From Silene conica (lineage: Eukaryota > Streptophyta > Magnoliopsida > Caryophyllales > Caryophyllaceae), in contig CM055312.2 in NCBI GenBank assembly GCA_029255685.2, forward strand, positions 4,488,649-4,552,648: 64,000 nucleotides of DNA, given 5' to 3'. Below are positions 39,773 through 48,881 of the stretch, piece by piece. Within the stretch, counting starts at the first letter, position 1, and every line of letters starts with the position of its first letter. Position numbers and translations under genes: made by a program. The notes beneath the pieces are model-generated. The model did no database searches, was not told where the DNA came from, and worked only from the letters and a program-made list of their open reading frames with translations.

Positions 39773-39786
39773 TGCCTTTATAAGGC
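39773..39786 (-). promoter_or_regulatory. Putative TATA box in Tekay-1 LTR
   Basis: Minus strand reads GCCTTATAAAGGCA, a good TATA box followed by a transcribed-leader-like region with AAAACCCTAGCC. The copy in the right (5') LTR is at 56043-56056. The promoter role is inferred from sequence and position. Confidence 0.55.
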
Positions 39787-40073
39787 GGCAAGAACAGATG
39801 CTCTGTTTTGCTCTGTTAAAACTACGCATGGGCTGAGTTCCCTTCACGCATTTCGAGGCCCACAAACAACCCCTAGCCAGCGACCTGGGGTTCGAATCCC
39901 CTTAACGACATACTACTCAAAACTAAGAAGCTTAGTCCTCACTTCGAACCCCACCACGGATGGTTGTCTAGCATAAACAAGTGCCTAAAGTACGAGTGTT
40001 GATAAGTTTTTATAACGATTCATAGCCTTTAATAAATTATAACTATTAAAATACGGGTTGTTACAGTCTCTCC

Positions 40074-41071
40074 TGTGGGGAATAAATCGCGTATTCACCC
40101 TAAAATTGCAGGATTATAAAGAAATATGCAATTGTGAATATCGTCATAAGTTTAAAAACAAGAGAAAAGAAGTACAACCTTTAGTCCTCGCGCAAAAGGC
40201 CTAAGAACAGGAATTAATGCAAATTCCCTCCTATAACTTGCACCCAAGACTTAGTCTGAGACGAGGCCGCGTGTGCTAGAAATCCTCTCCAATTGCCTTG
40301 CAATATAGGGAGAGCCCTTGAGGTTTTAGATGTGAGATCTGAGGTTTTGGGAGAAGAGTGCTCTCAAAACCCTAATTTTCTTTGAGAATATTATGTCAGT
40401 GCAACAAGAGTAACCTGACAAAAGGAGAAGTCTCCTCCTTTTGTAACTCTGGCCGGCCGAGAATAGGGTTTGGGTAGGAGTGGGCTTTCCACTCTTACCT
40501 TATCCCAATGCGTGATTCGACCCGTTTAGCTTTAAGTTGTTCGCGGTATTTTTAATCATAAATCGTAACATGTTATCAGAAATTAATATAGTCGATATAT
40601 TAATAATGGTCTGACAAAATACGATATTGTATAATTACCCAAATTAATATAACTGTTTATATTAATACGCGAATACAATGTTTAATTAAATATAACCGTT
40701 TATATTTAATTTACGAATTAATCTTGTAATCCGTTTTAGCTAAAATTATTTAATCCGTATTAAATAATTATCTCAACATTTTATTGACTAATTTAATAGT
40801 CAATACCTCTGACTAACTGTTTAGTCATATCCGGCAAAATGTGACCGTATTTTCATACCTTCACATCTCTCAAACGTGTCCTATAGGTGTGACGTATAGG
40901 GACCAGTTGACCACCGCCATCCGTATGACAATAACGTCAAACTTATCTAGCAAGCCAACCGTTATTGATAAACGTGGATCAACTGGTAATAATACAGAAG
41001 TATGCCCTTGTGATCCTATAAGAGATTTAATAAGTCATTGTACTTAATCGTTAAGGACACCAGCCCCAACA
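40074..41071 (-). repeat. Copia 3' LTR (998 bp)
   Basis: On the + strand TGTGGGGAATAAATCGCG to CAGCCCCAACA; the element reads it as TGTTGGGG...CCCCACA. It contains a run of six inverted repeats at 40582-40827, and a 10-bp inverted repeat ACAAAAGGAG/CTCCTTTTGT near 40430-40456. Confidence 0.96.
40582..40827. repeat. Cluster of six short palindromes in the copia LTR
   Basis: Inverted repeats centred in 40582-40604, 40643-40666, 40685-40710, 40744-40769, 40783-40804 and 40810-40827. Arms are 7-11 bp (for example ATTAATATAA/TTATATTAAT, AATTATTTAAT/ATTAAATAATT, TGACTAA/TTAGTCA) and several share a CTG or CCG centre. The other LTR repeats them at +7634. Confidence 0.85.
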
Positions 41072-41168
41072 ATCTCCCACTTGTCCGTACAAGGGTATGT
41101 GCAATGACGTTATCACACTACATGTGGAGGACACAAGCTCCAACAAACTCCCACTTGTCCGTACAAGT
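41072..41168 (-). promoter_or_regulatory. Copia polypurine tract with two hairpin-purine modules
   Basis: On the minus strand CTTGT-ACGG-ACAAG (41080-41093) is followed by TGGGAGAT directly before the 3' LTR. A second copy, ACTTGT-ACGG-ACAAGT (41153-41168) followed by GGGAGTTTGTTGGAG, lies about 75 bp upstream in the element. Only the first abuts the LTR. Confidence 0.8.
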
Positions 41169-41934
41169 GTAGGTGCGATAACCGAATCTCATATCCTTTT
41201 AAAATTTCTCCCACTCAATGTAAGACAATTTGCAAATCCGCATTCGCAAAGGTCGTATCTCACAAGCGATCTGTATCAAGAGTGGTTTCCCCGACTAGAG
41301 AGTAACTTAACTGATAAAACGAATCTGTATTCGAGCATGGCCATGCATTTCAGTTACTACTCCTCGAGTGGCCCTGAGAAATGATAAAATCCTGATAAGG
41401 GTTTGGATATTTCCCTCAACTCGAATCCTGCCGATATCGCCCAGCATGAAATAACCCAGAAAAAATCCTCTTGGCCCCTGTTACGGTGACCGTGGGAAAG
41501 AAACCAAAGTTACCCAAAATCTGTCTTAATCTCAAGAAACAGTTGAAAGTCAAAAGACTCGACTCTAAGGAACACTATGGAGGTCCTATCCACGACCTGG
41601 CACCCAATGTTATAAAACATTTAGGACTCCATAACGATGTCACGGGGTGTCCTACAAGATATCCGTATAACTCGCCTTTGTGATTGGTCAGTCATCCACG
41701 TGACTTATGGCTCGTTGAACCCACCATCAACCAACGTCACAAAATGATTACCTGAGTTATCAGCTCAAGTGGGTAATCAAGGACCAAAACGATGTAATGT
41801 TAATCAGTTCACTTTGTGGTGTTCAAAATTGGCGTACAATTCCACATGAGAAACAAAACATTTTATATCATAACAATAAGGTTGAATAGAGTACACAAGA
41901 AAATGAATTATTACATGAATTCATAAAAAGAGTA
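41169..41934 (-). other. Copia 3' untranslated region
   Basis: About 770 bp between the gag-pol stop and the inner purine module. No sustained coding frame on either strand that resembles a protein. A further purine-rich stretch (minus strand GAGTGGGAGAAATTTT) is near 41200-41215. Confidence 0.65.
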
Positions 41935-44900
41935 CTACAACTTAGGAACACATTCAATTCCCATGGAATGAATGTGCCCTTCATGCTTATCACGTGGTAA
42001 TGCTTTTGTGAGAGGATCAGCTATGTTGTCATCCGTAGCGATCTTATCAATAAAAATCTCCTTCTGCTCCACGTAATCTCTGATTAAATGAGCTTTCCGT
42101 TGTACATGCCTAGCCTTGCTGCTAGACTTATGCTCCTTAGCTTGGAAGATGGCACCGCTATTGTCACAATAAACGGTGATTGGGTCATTCGAACTAGGCA
42201 CTACTGATAGTCCTTGTAAGAATTGACGCATCCATATTGCTTCCTTAGCTGCTTCCGAGGCGGCATAGTACTCGGACTCAGTCGTAGAATCTGCTGTAAC
42301 ACTCTGTTTAGAACTTTTCCAGCTGACAGCAGCGCCATTAAGAGTAAAAACGAATCCAGACTGAGATTTCGAGTCATCTCGATCCGTTTGGAAGCTAGCA
42401 TCTGCGTAACCCGTGGCGCAGAGCGTCGAGTCGCCTCCGTAAGTCAATCCCCAATCTTTAGTCCTCCGTAGGTACTTAAGAATGTTTTTCACGGCCATCC
42501 AGTGTTGTTCACCTGGATGAGCTTGGAATCGACTGGTCATACTCAATGCATATGCAACGTCTGGACGTGTGCATATCATGGCATACATGATCGATGCTAT
42601 TGCCGAAGCATAAGGAATCCGACTCATGCGCTCTTTCTCTTCCACTGACTTAGCTTCTTGAGTCTTGCTCAAGTGAAGCCCAGGAGTCATAGGAAGGAAC
42701 CCCTTCTTGGAGTTCGTCATACTGAATCTCTCCAGAATCTTCTCTATATAAGACTCCTGACTGAGAGACAACATCCGTCGTGATCTATCTCTGTAGATAC
42801 GGATGCCCAAAATTCTTTGTGCCTCTCCCAGATCTTTCATCTGGAAGTGGTTTTTCAACCATGCTTTAACCGAAGATAAGAGAGGTATGTCATTCCCAAT
42901 CAAGATTATGTCATCGACATACAGCACTAGGAATACAATCTTGCTCCCACTCGACTTGATATAGAGACATGGTTCCTCGACTGATCGAATAAACCCATTC
43001 TCTTTTATCACTTGGTCGAAGCGATGATTCCAACTCCGCGATGCTTGCTTAAGTCCATAGATGGAACGCTTAAGCTTGCAAACTTTCTTAGGATGTGCTG
43101 GATCGATAAAACCCTCGGGTTGTACCATGTACAACTCTTCCTCCAAATAACCGTTTAAGAAGGCGGTTTTAACGTCCATTTGCCATATTTCATAGTCATG
43201 AAATGCGGCGATCGCTAAGATAATCCGAATGGAACGTAGCATGACTACGGGTGCAAAGATCTCATCAAAGTGCAAACCTGGCACTTGAGTGAAACCTTTA
43301 GCAACTAGTCTAGCCTTGTGGATATCTTGTTGTCCTTCCACGGCATGCTTTATCTTGTAAAGCCATTTGCATTGAAGGGGACGTACCTTTGCAGGTAGGT
43401 CCACAAGATCCCACACGTTGTTCTCATACATGGAGTCCATCTCGGATTGCATGGCTTCTAGCCATAGCTTAGAGTCAGAACTGGTCATGGCACCTTTATA
43501 GGTTGTGGGTTCATTACCCTCTAGGAGTAAGACGTCATCTGTATTGTGTTCCTCGACCATACCAATGTATCTGTCCGGTGGAATAGAGACTCTTCCCGAC
43601 CTCCTAGGTTCCTCAGGGATATCTACCGCAGCCTCAGGTGGAGGAACCGTTTCCTCCAATGGTTGCTCGGTAGTTGGTTCTTGAACCTCCGATAACTCGA
43701 AGGTTCTATTACTCGACTTGTTCTCGAGAAATTCTTTCTCTAAGAACGTCGCACTAGCCGCAACAAAAACACGTTGTTCGGTAGGCGAGTAGAAGTAATG
43801 ATCAAACGTTCCCTTTGGATATCCTATAAAGTATGTCTTGACCGATCGCGGGCCGAGCTTATCCTCGTGTCTCCACTTGACATAAGCCTCGCAGCCCCAA
43901 ACCCGAATAAAGGACAAGTTAGGGACCGTTCCCTTCCATAATTCGTATGGAGTCTTGTCAACAGCTTTAGACGGACTTCGGTTAAGTATTAGAGCGGCTG
44001 ACAATAGAGCATAGCCCCACAATGAATCAGGCACAACGGTGTGACTCATCATGGATCGAACCATATCAAGTAAAGTTCGATTTCTCCGTTCGGACACACC
44101 ATTTAATTGTGGTGTTCCAGGTGGAGTTAACTGTAGCATGATCCCACAGTCTTTAAGGTGTTGATCAAACTCGTGTGAAAGATACTCACCACCACGATCT
44201 GAACGTAGTGCTTTAATCTTTCTACCCAGCTGGTTCTGTACCCGATTCTGGTATTCTTTGAACTTGTCAAAGGATTCACTTTTATGCTTCATTAAATAGA
44301 CATAGCCATATCTACTTAAATCGTCCGTGAAAGTGATGAAATACCTATAGCCTTCTCGTGCGTTGATCGACATAGGGCCACATACGTCTGTATGTATGAG
44401 TCCTAATAGGTCGGCAGCGCGCATTCCAACACCTTTGAAGGAAATACGAGTCATTTTGCCGATGAGACATGATTCACACGTGCCATATGATTCGAAATCA
44501 AAGGGCGATATAGCTCCATTCTGTATGAGCTGTTTTACGCGTTTCTCATTTATGTGTCCCATACGACAATGCCATAGGTAAGTTTGATCTTTGTCACCTA
44601 CCTTTATTCTTTTATTATTCACATGTAATATCTCGGTGGTTTGATCTAAAACATAAATCCCATTCATGGAAACTGCCTTGCCATAAATCATATTGTGCAA
44701 TGAGAAAATACAGCTATTATTCTCTATTACAAATGAAAAACCGAGTTTGTCAAGCGCAGAAACTGAAATAATGTTTTTGGACAAACAAGGAACATAATAA
44801 CAGTTATATAAAAATAACTCGAATCCACTTGGAAGCTGGATCACGTATGTTCCCTTCGAGACTGCAGCAACACGTGCTCCATTCCCGACACGCAGGTCCA

Positions 44901-45966
44901 CCTCACCCTTGGTTAGGGGTTCTTGGTTTCGGAGGCCCTGCACATGATTACATAGATGAGAACCACAACCAGTATCAAGTACCCAAGTTCCGCAACTTGC
45001 ATGGTTAATCTCAATCATGTGAATAAAAGAAGAAGAAGACATACCAACAGGAGTAACGCGGCCTGCCTTAATGTCCTCGCGATACACGGGGCATGAGCGC
45101 CTCCAATGCCCAGTCTTGTGGCAATGGTGACATTCCATGCTAGTATCCTTGCTCTTAGTCTTGCCTTGTGAGTTGCTCGACTCACCTGGCCCACTCTTTG
45201 CAAATCCTGGTTTCTTGAACCTGGGCTTACCTACTGCTAGGTCGCCCTGAGCTTTAGCCTTCCCTTTACCTTTCCCCTTACTAGAGATCATAAGAACATC
45301 CTGCTTAAGACTCCCACTCAACTTAAGATCCTTCTCAGTCTGTACGAGAAGGGAGTGGAGCTCATGGGGAGTCTTCTTCATATCGTTCATGTAGTAGTTG
45401 GCCCTAAAGAGGGCAAACCCATCATGAAGCGAATGAAGCATGCGATCAACGATGATGTTCTCACTGATCTTACAGTTTAGGGTCTCCAGTTTCTCGATAT
45501 TCTCAATCATGTTGAGAATATGTGGGCTAACAGCTTGGCCCTTCTGGAGTTTCGCCTCAAAGAAGCGACAGGTATGCTCATAAGAAACGATTCTAGGAGC
45601 CTTGGAGAATTCGTTAGAGAGCGTGGTGAAAATCTTGTTTGCACCATGGGTTATGAAGCGTCTTTGCAAATTGGATTCCATTGCATAGATGAGTACGTTC
45701 TTTATCGCACCCGCTTCCATAACGAAATCGCCATGAGCGCGAATTTCGTTGGCTCTAGCTCCAGTTCCTGGGTGTGCCGGAATGGGCTCAGTTAAATACT
45801 TAAGCTTTCCGTCAGCAATGGCAGCATTCCGTAGTGCTGCCTCCCAGTCTGAAAAGTTTGACCCATCATTCCTCAGTCTCGTGGACTGATTCATGGAGTC
45901 CATGAAGGCCTTCAGCCAGGATTCACGTGCTAGCTTGGCACTTGGCATTGGGTCTTCACCAGCCAT
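41935..45966 (-). CDS. gag-pol: Copia Gag-Pol polyprotein (1343 aa), intact
   Basis: A single frame from ATG at 45966 to TAG at 41935. Order is protease, integrase, RT, RNase H, which defines Ty1/copia. Gag (about 1-300) ends with zinc knuckle CHHCHKTGHWRRSC near 278. The protease DTGCGSH motif is near 328. The integrase zinc finger includes CESCLIGKM (about 500); the core has HTDVCGP, SDRGGEYLS near 587 and GVSERRNR. The RT has the catalytic YVDDIILIG near 1016. RNase H runs from ADASFQTD near 1189 to NIADPLTKAL. No stop or frameshift is present, so it could encode all activities for transposition. The sub-lineage (Tork/Angela/TAR side) is not resolved here. Confidence 0.96.
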   Translation of the reverse strand: MAGEDPMPSAKLARESWLKAFMDSMNQSTRLRNDGSNFSDWEAALRNAAIADGKLKYLTEPIPAHPGTGARANEIRAHGDFVMEAGAIKNVLIYAMESNLQRRFITHGANKIFTTLSNEFSKAPRIVSYEHTCRFFEAKLQKGQAVSPHILNMIENIEKLETLNCKISENIIVDRMLHSLHDGFALFRANYYMNDMKKTPHELHSLLVQTEKDLKLSGSLKQDVLMISSKGKGKGKAKAQGDLAVGKPRFKKPGFAKSGPGESSNSQGKTKSKDTSMECHHCHKTGHWRRSCPVYREDIKAGRVTPVGMSSSSFIHMIEINHASCGTWVLDTGCGSHLCNHVQGLRNQEPLTKGEVDLRVGNGARVAAVSKGTYVIQLPSGFELFLYNCYYVPCLSKNIISVSALDKLGFSFVIENNSCIFSLHNMIYGKAVSMNGIYVLDQTTEILHVNNKRIKVGDKDQTYLWHCRMGHINEKRVKQLIQNGAISPFDFESYGTCESCLIGKMTRISFKGVGMRAADLLGLIHTDVCGPMSINAREGYRYFITFTDDLSRYGYVYLMKHKSESFDKFKEYQNRVQNQLGRKIKALRSDRGGEYLSHEFDQHLKDCGIMLQLTPPGTPQLNGVSERRNRTLLDMVRSMMSHTVVPDSLWGYALLSAALILNRSPSKAVDKTPYELWKGTVPNLSFIRVWGCEAYVKWRHEDKLGPRSVKTYFIGYPKGTFDHYFYSPTEQRVFVAASATFLEKEFLENKSSNRTFELSEVQEPTTEQPLEETVPPPEAAVDIPEEPRRSGRVSIPPDRYIGMVEEHNTDDVLLLEGNEPTTYKGAMTSSDSKLWLEAMQSEMDSMYENNVWDLVDLPAKVRPLQCKWLYKIKHAVEGQQDIHKARLVAKGFTQVPGLHFDEIFAPVVMLRSIRIILAIAAFHDYEIWQMDVKTAFLNGYLEEELYMVQPEGFIDPAHPKKVCKLKRSIYGLKQASRSWNHRFDQVIKENGFIRSVEEPCLYIKSSGSKIVFLVLYVDDIILIGNDIPLLSSVKAWLKNHFQMKDLGEAQRILGIRIYRDRSRRMLSLSQESYIEKILERFSMTNSKKGFLPMTPGLHLSKTQEAKSVEEKERMSRIPYASAIASIMYAMICTRPDVAYALSMTSRFQAHPGEQHWMAVKNILKYLRRTKDWGLTYGGDSTLCATGYADASFQTDRDDSKSQSGFVFTLNGAAVSWKSSKQSVTADSTTESEYYAASEAAKEAIWMRQFLQGLSVVPSSNDPITVYCDNSGAIFQAKEHKSSSKARHVQRKAHLIRDYVEQKEIFIDKIATDDNIADPLTKALPRDKHEGHIHSMGIECVPKL

Positions 45967-47305
45967 TTTAGTTTTACAGCAGTTTTAATGAACGTGTTCT
46001 ACACTGAAAAGAAGATAAAACAAAACCATATAAGCAACTTATTGTTGTGATTTAAGTCTATATTAAATTAAATTTAAACTCGTAGACTCATGCATTTATA
46101 TAATTGATCTCCCTCAAGAATTATATAAATGATCCCAAGACTCAATTTCCGTATATTGATAAGCCCACAGCTTGGCTAATTCCAATCGTTGGAACTCTTG
46201 GTCGATAGATTTCCGTAAATCCTATCTATTAGTCCATCTCAGTCACTGGAATATTATCGAGTGACCATGATGTTGAGATAAAATAAATCATCTGTTCCCA
46301 CTTACCCGACGTAGAAGGGGTCATATTATGCCTACCGACGAAGAAGGGATTCATGGGAGGCTGATTTATAAAGACTAATCTCAATTTTTGGTTATACGAG
46401 GAAGACCCCATCAACTTTTATTTATCCATATTTAAGTGAACTAAAACTAGCATTTTCGTGAATGAATTAAATAAAGTGATGGCTTTATAATGACATGTGA
46501 CATCTGTATTGTCACAGAAAACTAACGCGAGACCTCTACATGAGTCAGTTTTCAGGCATGATATAGGTGGTTTGGTTTTTAGGCGGAATATGATGCAAGC
46601 TATTATCGAAGAAAGCATAAAGATAAATGCAATAAACGTAAATAAAAGTCCTAGTGTGGCCTATTCTACCAAAATAAACATAAAACAACTTGGAATCCAC
46701 CGTTGGACCCTAGAAGCTTGTCTTGATGTTCCATCTTGGTCCTTGAAGCGGGAGTGAGCATCCGGTCTCCGTTTTGTCTTTGGTCTTCACAAAATTACTA
46801 ATTTAAATTACAATAGAAGTCCTAGATACATTCTAATTTAAATACAAAAGTAATTACATGGCAAAAACGCAAAACGGAGATTCAAGATCTCAAAATTACA
46901 AGCAAGACTGTGTCCCATCATTACGGTGACACAATCTTCTAAGGCCACACTAAGTTACAACCGTTTGCAAAAATAAATACGTTATTGAAAGCATTCAAGG
47001 CATTCACAAGACGATAAATAAAATGCATCAACTAAATAAAATTTATACATGACATAATACTGTTATTATGATAAATTTATACCAAACCACCTTTTAGGAT
47101 TAAAATTAAGTGACTATACCGTTTTAATCACCAATTTTAATAAACATATAATCCATTATTTTAAACCGTTTTAAAATAATATGTATCAAACGAGGGTGAA
47201 CCGTTTCACTAAATAATATACTATTTCCGTATACAGTATATTATTTTAAGCCATGTGAAAATAAGAAACAAGTTATTTTCGAAAATAAACACCCCGAAAC
47301 GAGAG

Positions 47306-47381
47306 CACTCGATCGAGTAACAGGAGCACTCGATCGAGTGTCAGGGTCACTCGATCGAGTGCAGCAGGGCTCGATCGAGTG
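47306..47381. repeat. Four CACTCGATCGAGTG palindromes, ~21-bp period
   Basis: Copies start at 47306, 47327, 47348 and about 47368. The first and last are slightly degenerate at the edges; the TCGATCGAGT core is constant. Confidence 0.92.
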
Positions 47382-47583
47382 GCTCGTAAAAATTGCAAAT
47401 CGCTGCACTTTTAAATCAAAACGAGTTTATAACATGGATTTAAAACGAGTAAATCATAAATAAACAACAACAAAAGATTCACATATTGCTAAAAATATCG
47501 ATTAATTAACAATATGCAAATTATAATCGAAGAACAAGATCGATTTTCTCACAAAAACACACGCACGAGAGCCTGTACGAGGG

Positions 47584-47618
47584 CACTCGATCGAGTGCAA
47601 CAGGGACTCGATCGAGTG
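47584..47618. repeat. Two further CACTCGATCGAGTG palindromes, 21 bp apart
   Basis: Copies start at 47584 and 47605, close to the primer site and thus near the 5' end of the genomic RNA. Confidence 0.9.
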
Positions 47619-47687
47619 CCTAGGCAGATGGCACGGTTTTCTCAAATTTTTGATTTTATGAAAGACACAAATGTAAAAATTTCATGG

Positions 47688-47705
47688 CCTTTGGCTCTGA
47701 TACCA
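47688..47705 (-). promoter_or_regulatory. Copia primer-binding site (initiator Met tRNA)
   Basis: Minus strand TGGTATCAGAGCCAAAGG, two bases from the 5' LTR. The first twelve bases are the standard match to the 3' end of plant initiator-Met tRNA. Confidence 0.92.
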
Positions 47706-47707
47706 CT

Positions 47708-48705
47708 TGTGGGGAATAAATCGCGTATTCACCCTAAAATTGCAGGATTATAAAGAAATATGCAATTGTGAATATCGTCATAAGTTTAAAAACAAGAGAA
47801 AAGAAGTACAACCTTTAGTCCTCGCGCAAAAGGCCTAAGAACAGGAATTAATGCAAATTCCCTCCTATAACTTGCACCCAAGACTTAGTCTGAGACGAGG
47901 CCGCGTGTGCTAGAAATCCTCTCCAATTGCCTTGCAATATAGGGAGAGCCCTTGAGGTTTTAGATGTGAGATCTGAGGTTTTGGGAGAAGAGTGCTCTCA
48001 AAACCCTAATTTTCTTTGAGAATATTATGTCAGTGCAACAAGAGTAACCTGACAAAAGGAGAAGTCTCCTCCTTTTGTAACTCTGGCCGGCCGAGAATAG
48101 GGTTTGGGTAGGAGTGGGCTTTCCACTCTTACCTTATCCCAATGTGTGATTCGACCCGTTTAGCTTTAAGTTGTTCGCGGTATTTTTAATCATAAATCGT
48201 AACATGTTATAAGAAATTAATATAGTCGATATATTAATAATGGTCTGACAAAATACGATATTGTATAATTACCCAAATTAATATAACTGTTTATATTAAT
48301 ACGCGAATACAATGTTTAATTAAATATAACCGTTTATATTTAATTTACGAATTAATCTTGTAATCCGTTTTAGCTAAAATTATTTAATCTGTATTAAATA
48401 ATTATCTCAACATTTTATTGACTAATTTAATAGTCAATACCTCTGACTAACTGTTTAGTCATATCCGGCAAAATGTGACCGTATTTTCATACCTTCACAT
48501 CTCTCAAACGTGTCCTATAGGTGTGACGTATAGGGACCAGTTGACCACCGCCATCCGTATGACAATAACGTCAAACTTATCTAGCAAGCCAACCGTTATT
48601 GATAAACGTGGATCAACTGGTAATAATACAGAAGTATGCCCTTGTGATCCTATAAGAGATTTAATAAGTCATTGTACTTAATCGTTAAGGACACCAGCCC
48701 CAACA
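47708..48705 (-). repeat. Copia 5' LTR (998 bp)
   Basis: Nearly identical to 40074-41071; the differences I can see are C/T in AATG(C/T)GTGATT, C/A in TTAT(C/A)AGAAA and C/T in TAAT(C/T)CGTATT or its neighbour. This indicates recent insertion. Confidence 0.96.
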
Positions 48706-48881
48706 TCTCCCCCTTAAAATGAACTTCGTCCCGAAGTTCTACCACCCTTAGGTGACAAAATAAGCCATTCAACGAACTTGGAACACAAATATCACTAAAC
48801 AGCCTGCATAAAACTTTAGCTAAAACACGGAATGTCACATTCCACCCCCCTTAAAGAAAAGTTACGTCCGCGTAACTTACC
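48706..48881 (-). promoter_or_regulatory. Tekay-1 3' untranslated region with two hairpin-purine modules
   Basis: Outer: GAACTTCG and CGAAGTTC (48721-48739) around a 3-base loop, then on the minus strand ATTTTAAGGGGGAGA. Inner: AAGTTACG and CGTAACTT (48859-48878) around a 4-base loop, then TTAAGGGGGGTGGAATG. The outer tract originally abutted the 3' LTR but is now separated from it by the copia element. Confidence 0.82.

Larger units (their letters stand above)
37767..40065 (-). repeat. Tekay-1 3' LTR (2299 bp)
   Basis: On the + strand it reads TGTAACACCCCC to GGGTTGTTACA. It contains an LTR minisatellite (38178-38300), an AAT microsatellite (about 38787-38819) and a TATA motif at 39773-39786 on the minus strand. 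It matches 54029-56335 with few differences. Confidence 0.95.
45967..47687 (-). other. Copia 5' leader with 21-bp-spaced palindromes
   Basis: A long (1.7 kb) untranslated leader between primer site and gag. No protein-like frame is evident. It contains six CACTCGATCGAGTG-type palindromes in two clusters (47306-47381 and 47584-47618). Confidence 0.75.
40074..48705 (-). mobile_element. Ty1/copia retrotransposon, apparently intact and young
   Basis: LTRs of 998 bp each (40074-41071, 47708-48705) differ at only about three positions by eye. The duplication TCTCC flanks both sides (40069-40073, 48706-48710). Internal order on the minus strand: initiator-Met primer site, 1.7-kb leader, one 1343-codon gag-pol frame without defects, two polypurine modules. 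It lies inside Tekay-1 between that element's polypurine tract and its 3' LTR. Confidence 0.96.

Noticed and set aside
39891..39905. Functional tRNA gene
   Set aside because: Only a T-arm-like hairpin is present; no acceptor stem, D-arm or anticodon arm can be drawn.
46497..46757. 86-codon + strand ORF in the copia leader
   Set aside because: Antisense to the element, no recognisable domain, length expected by chance.
47306..47618. CRISPR-like array of palindromic repeats
   Set aside because: Repeats of 14 bp with about 7-bp gaps inside a plant retrotransposon leader; no spacers of suitable length, no cas genes, wrong type of organism.
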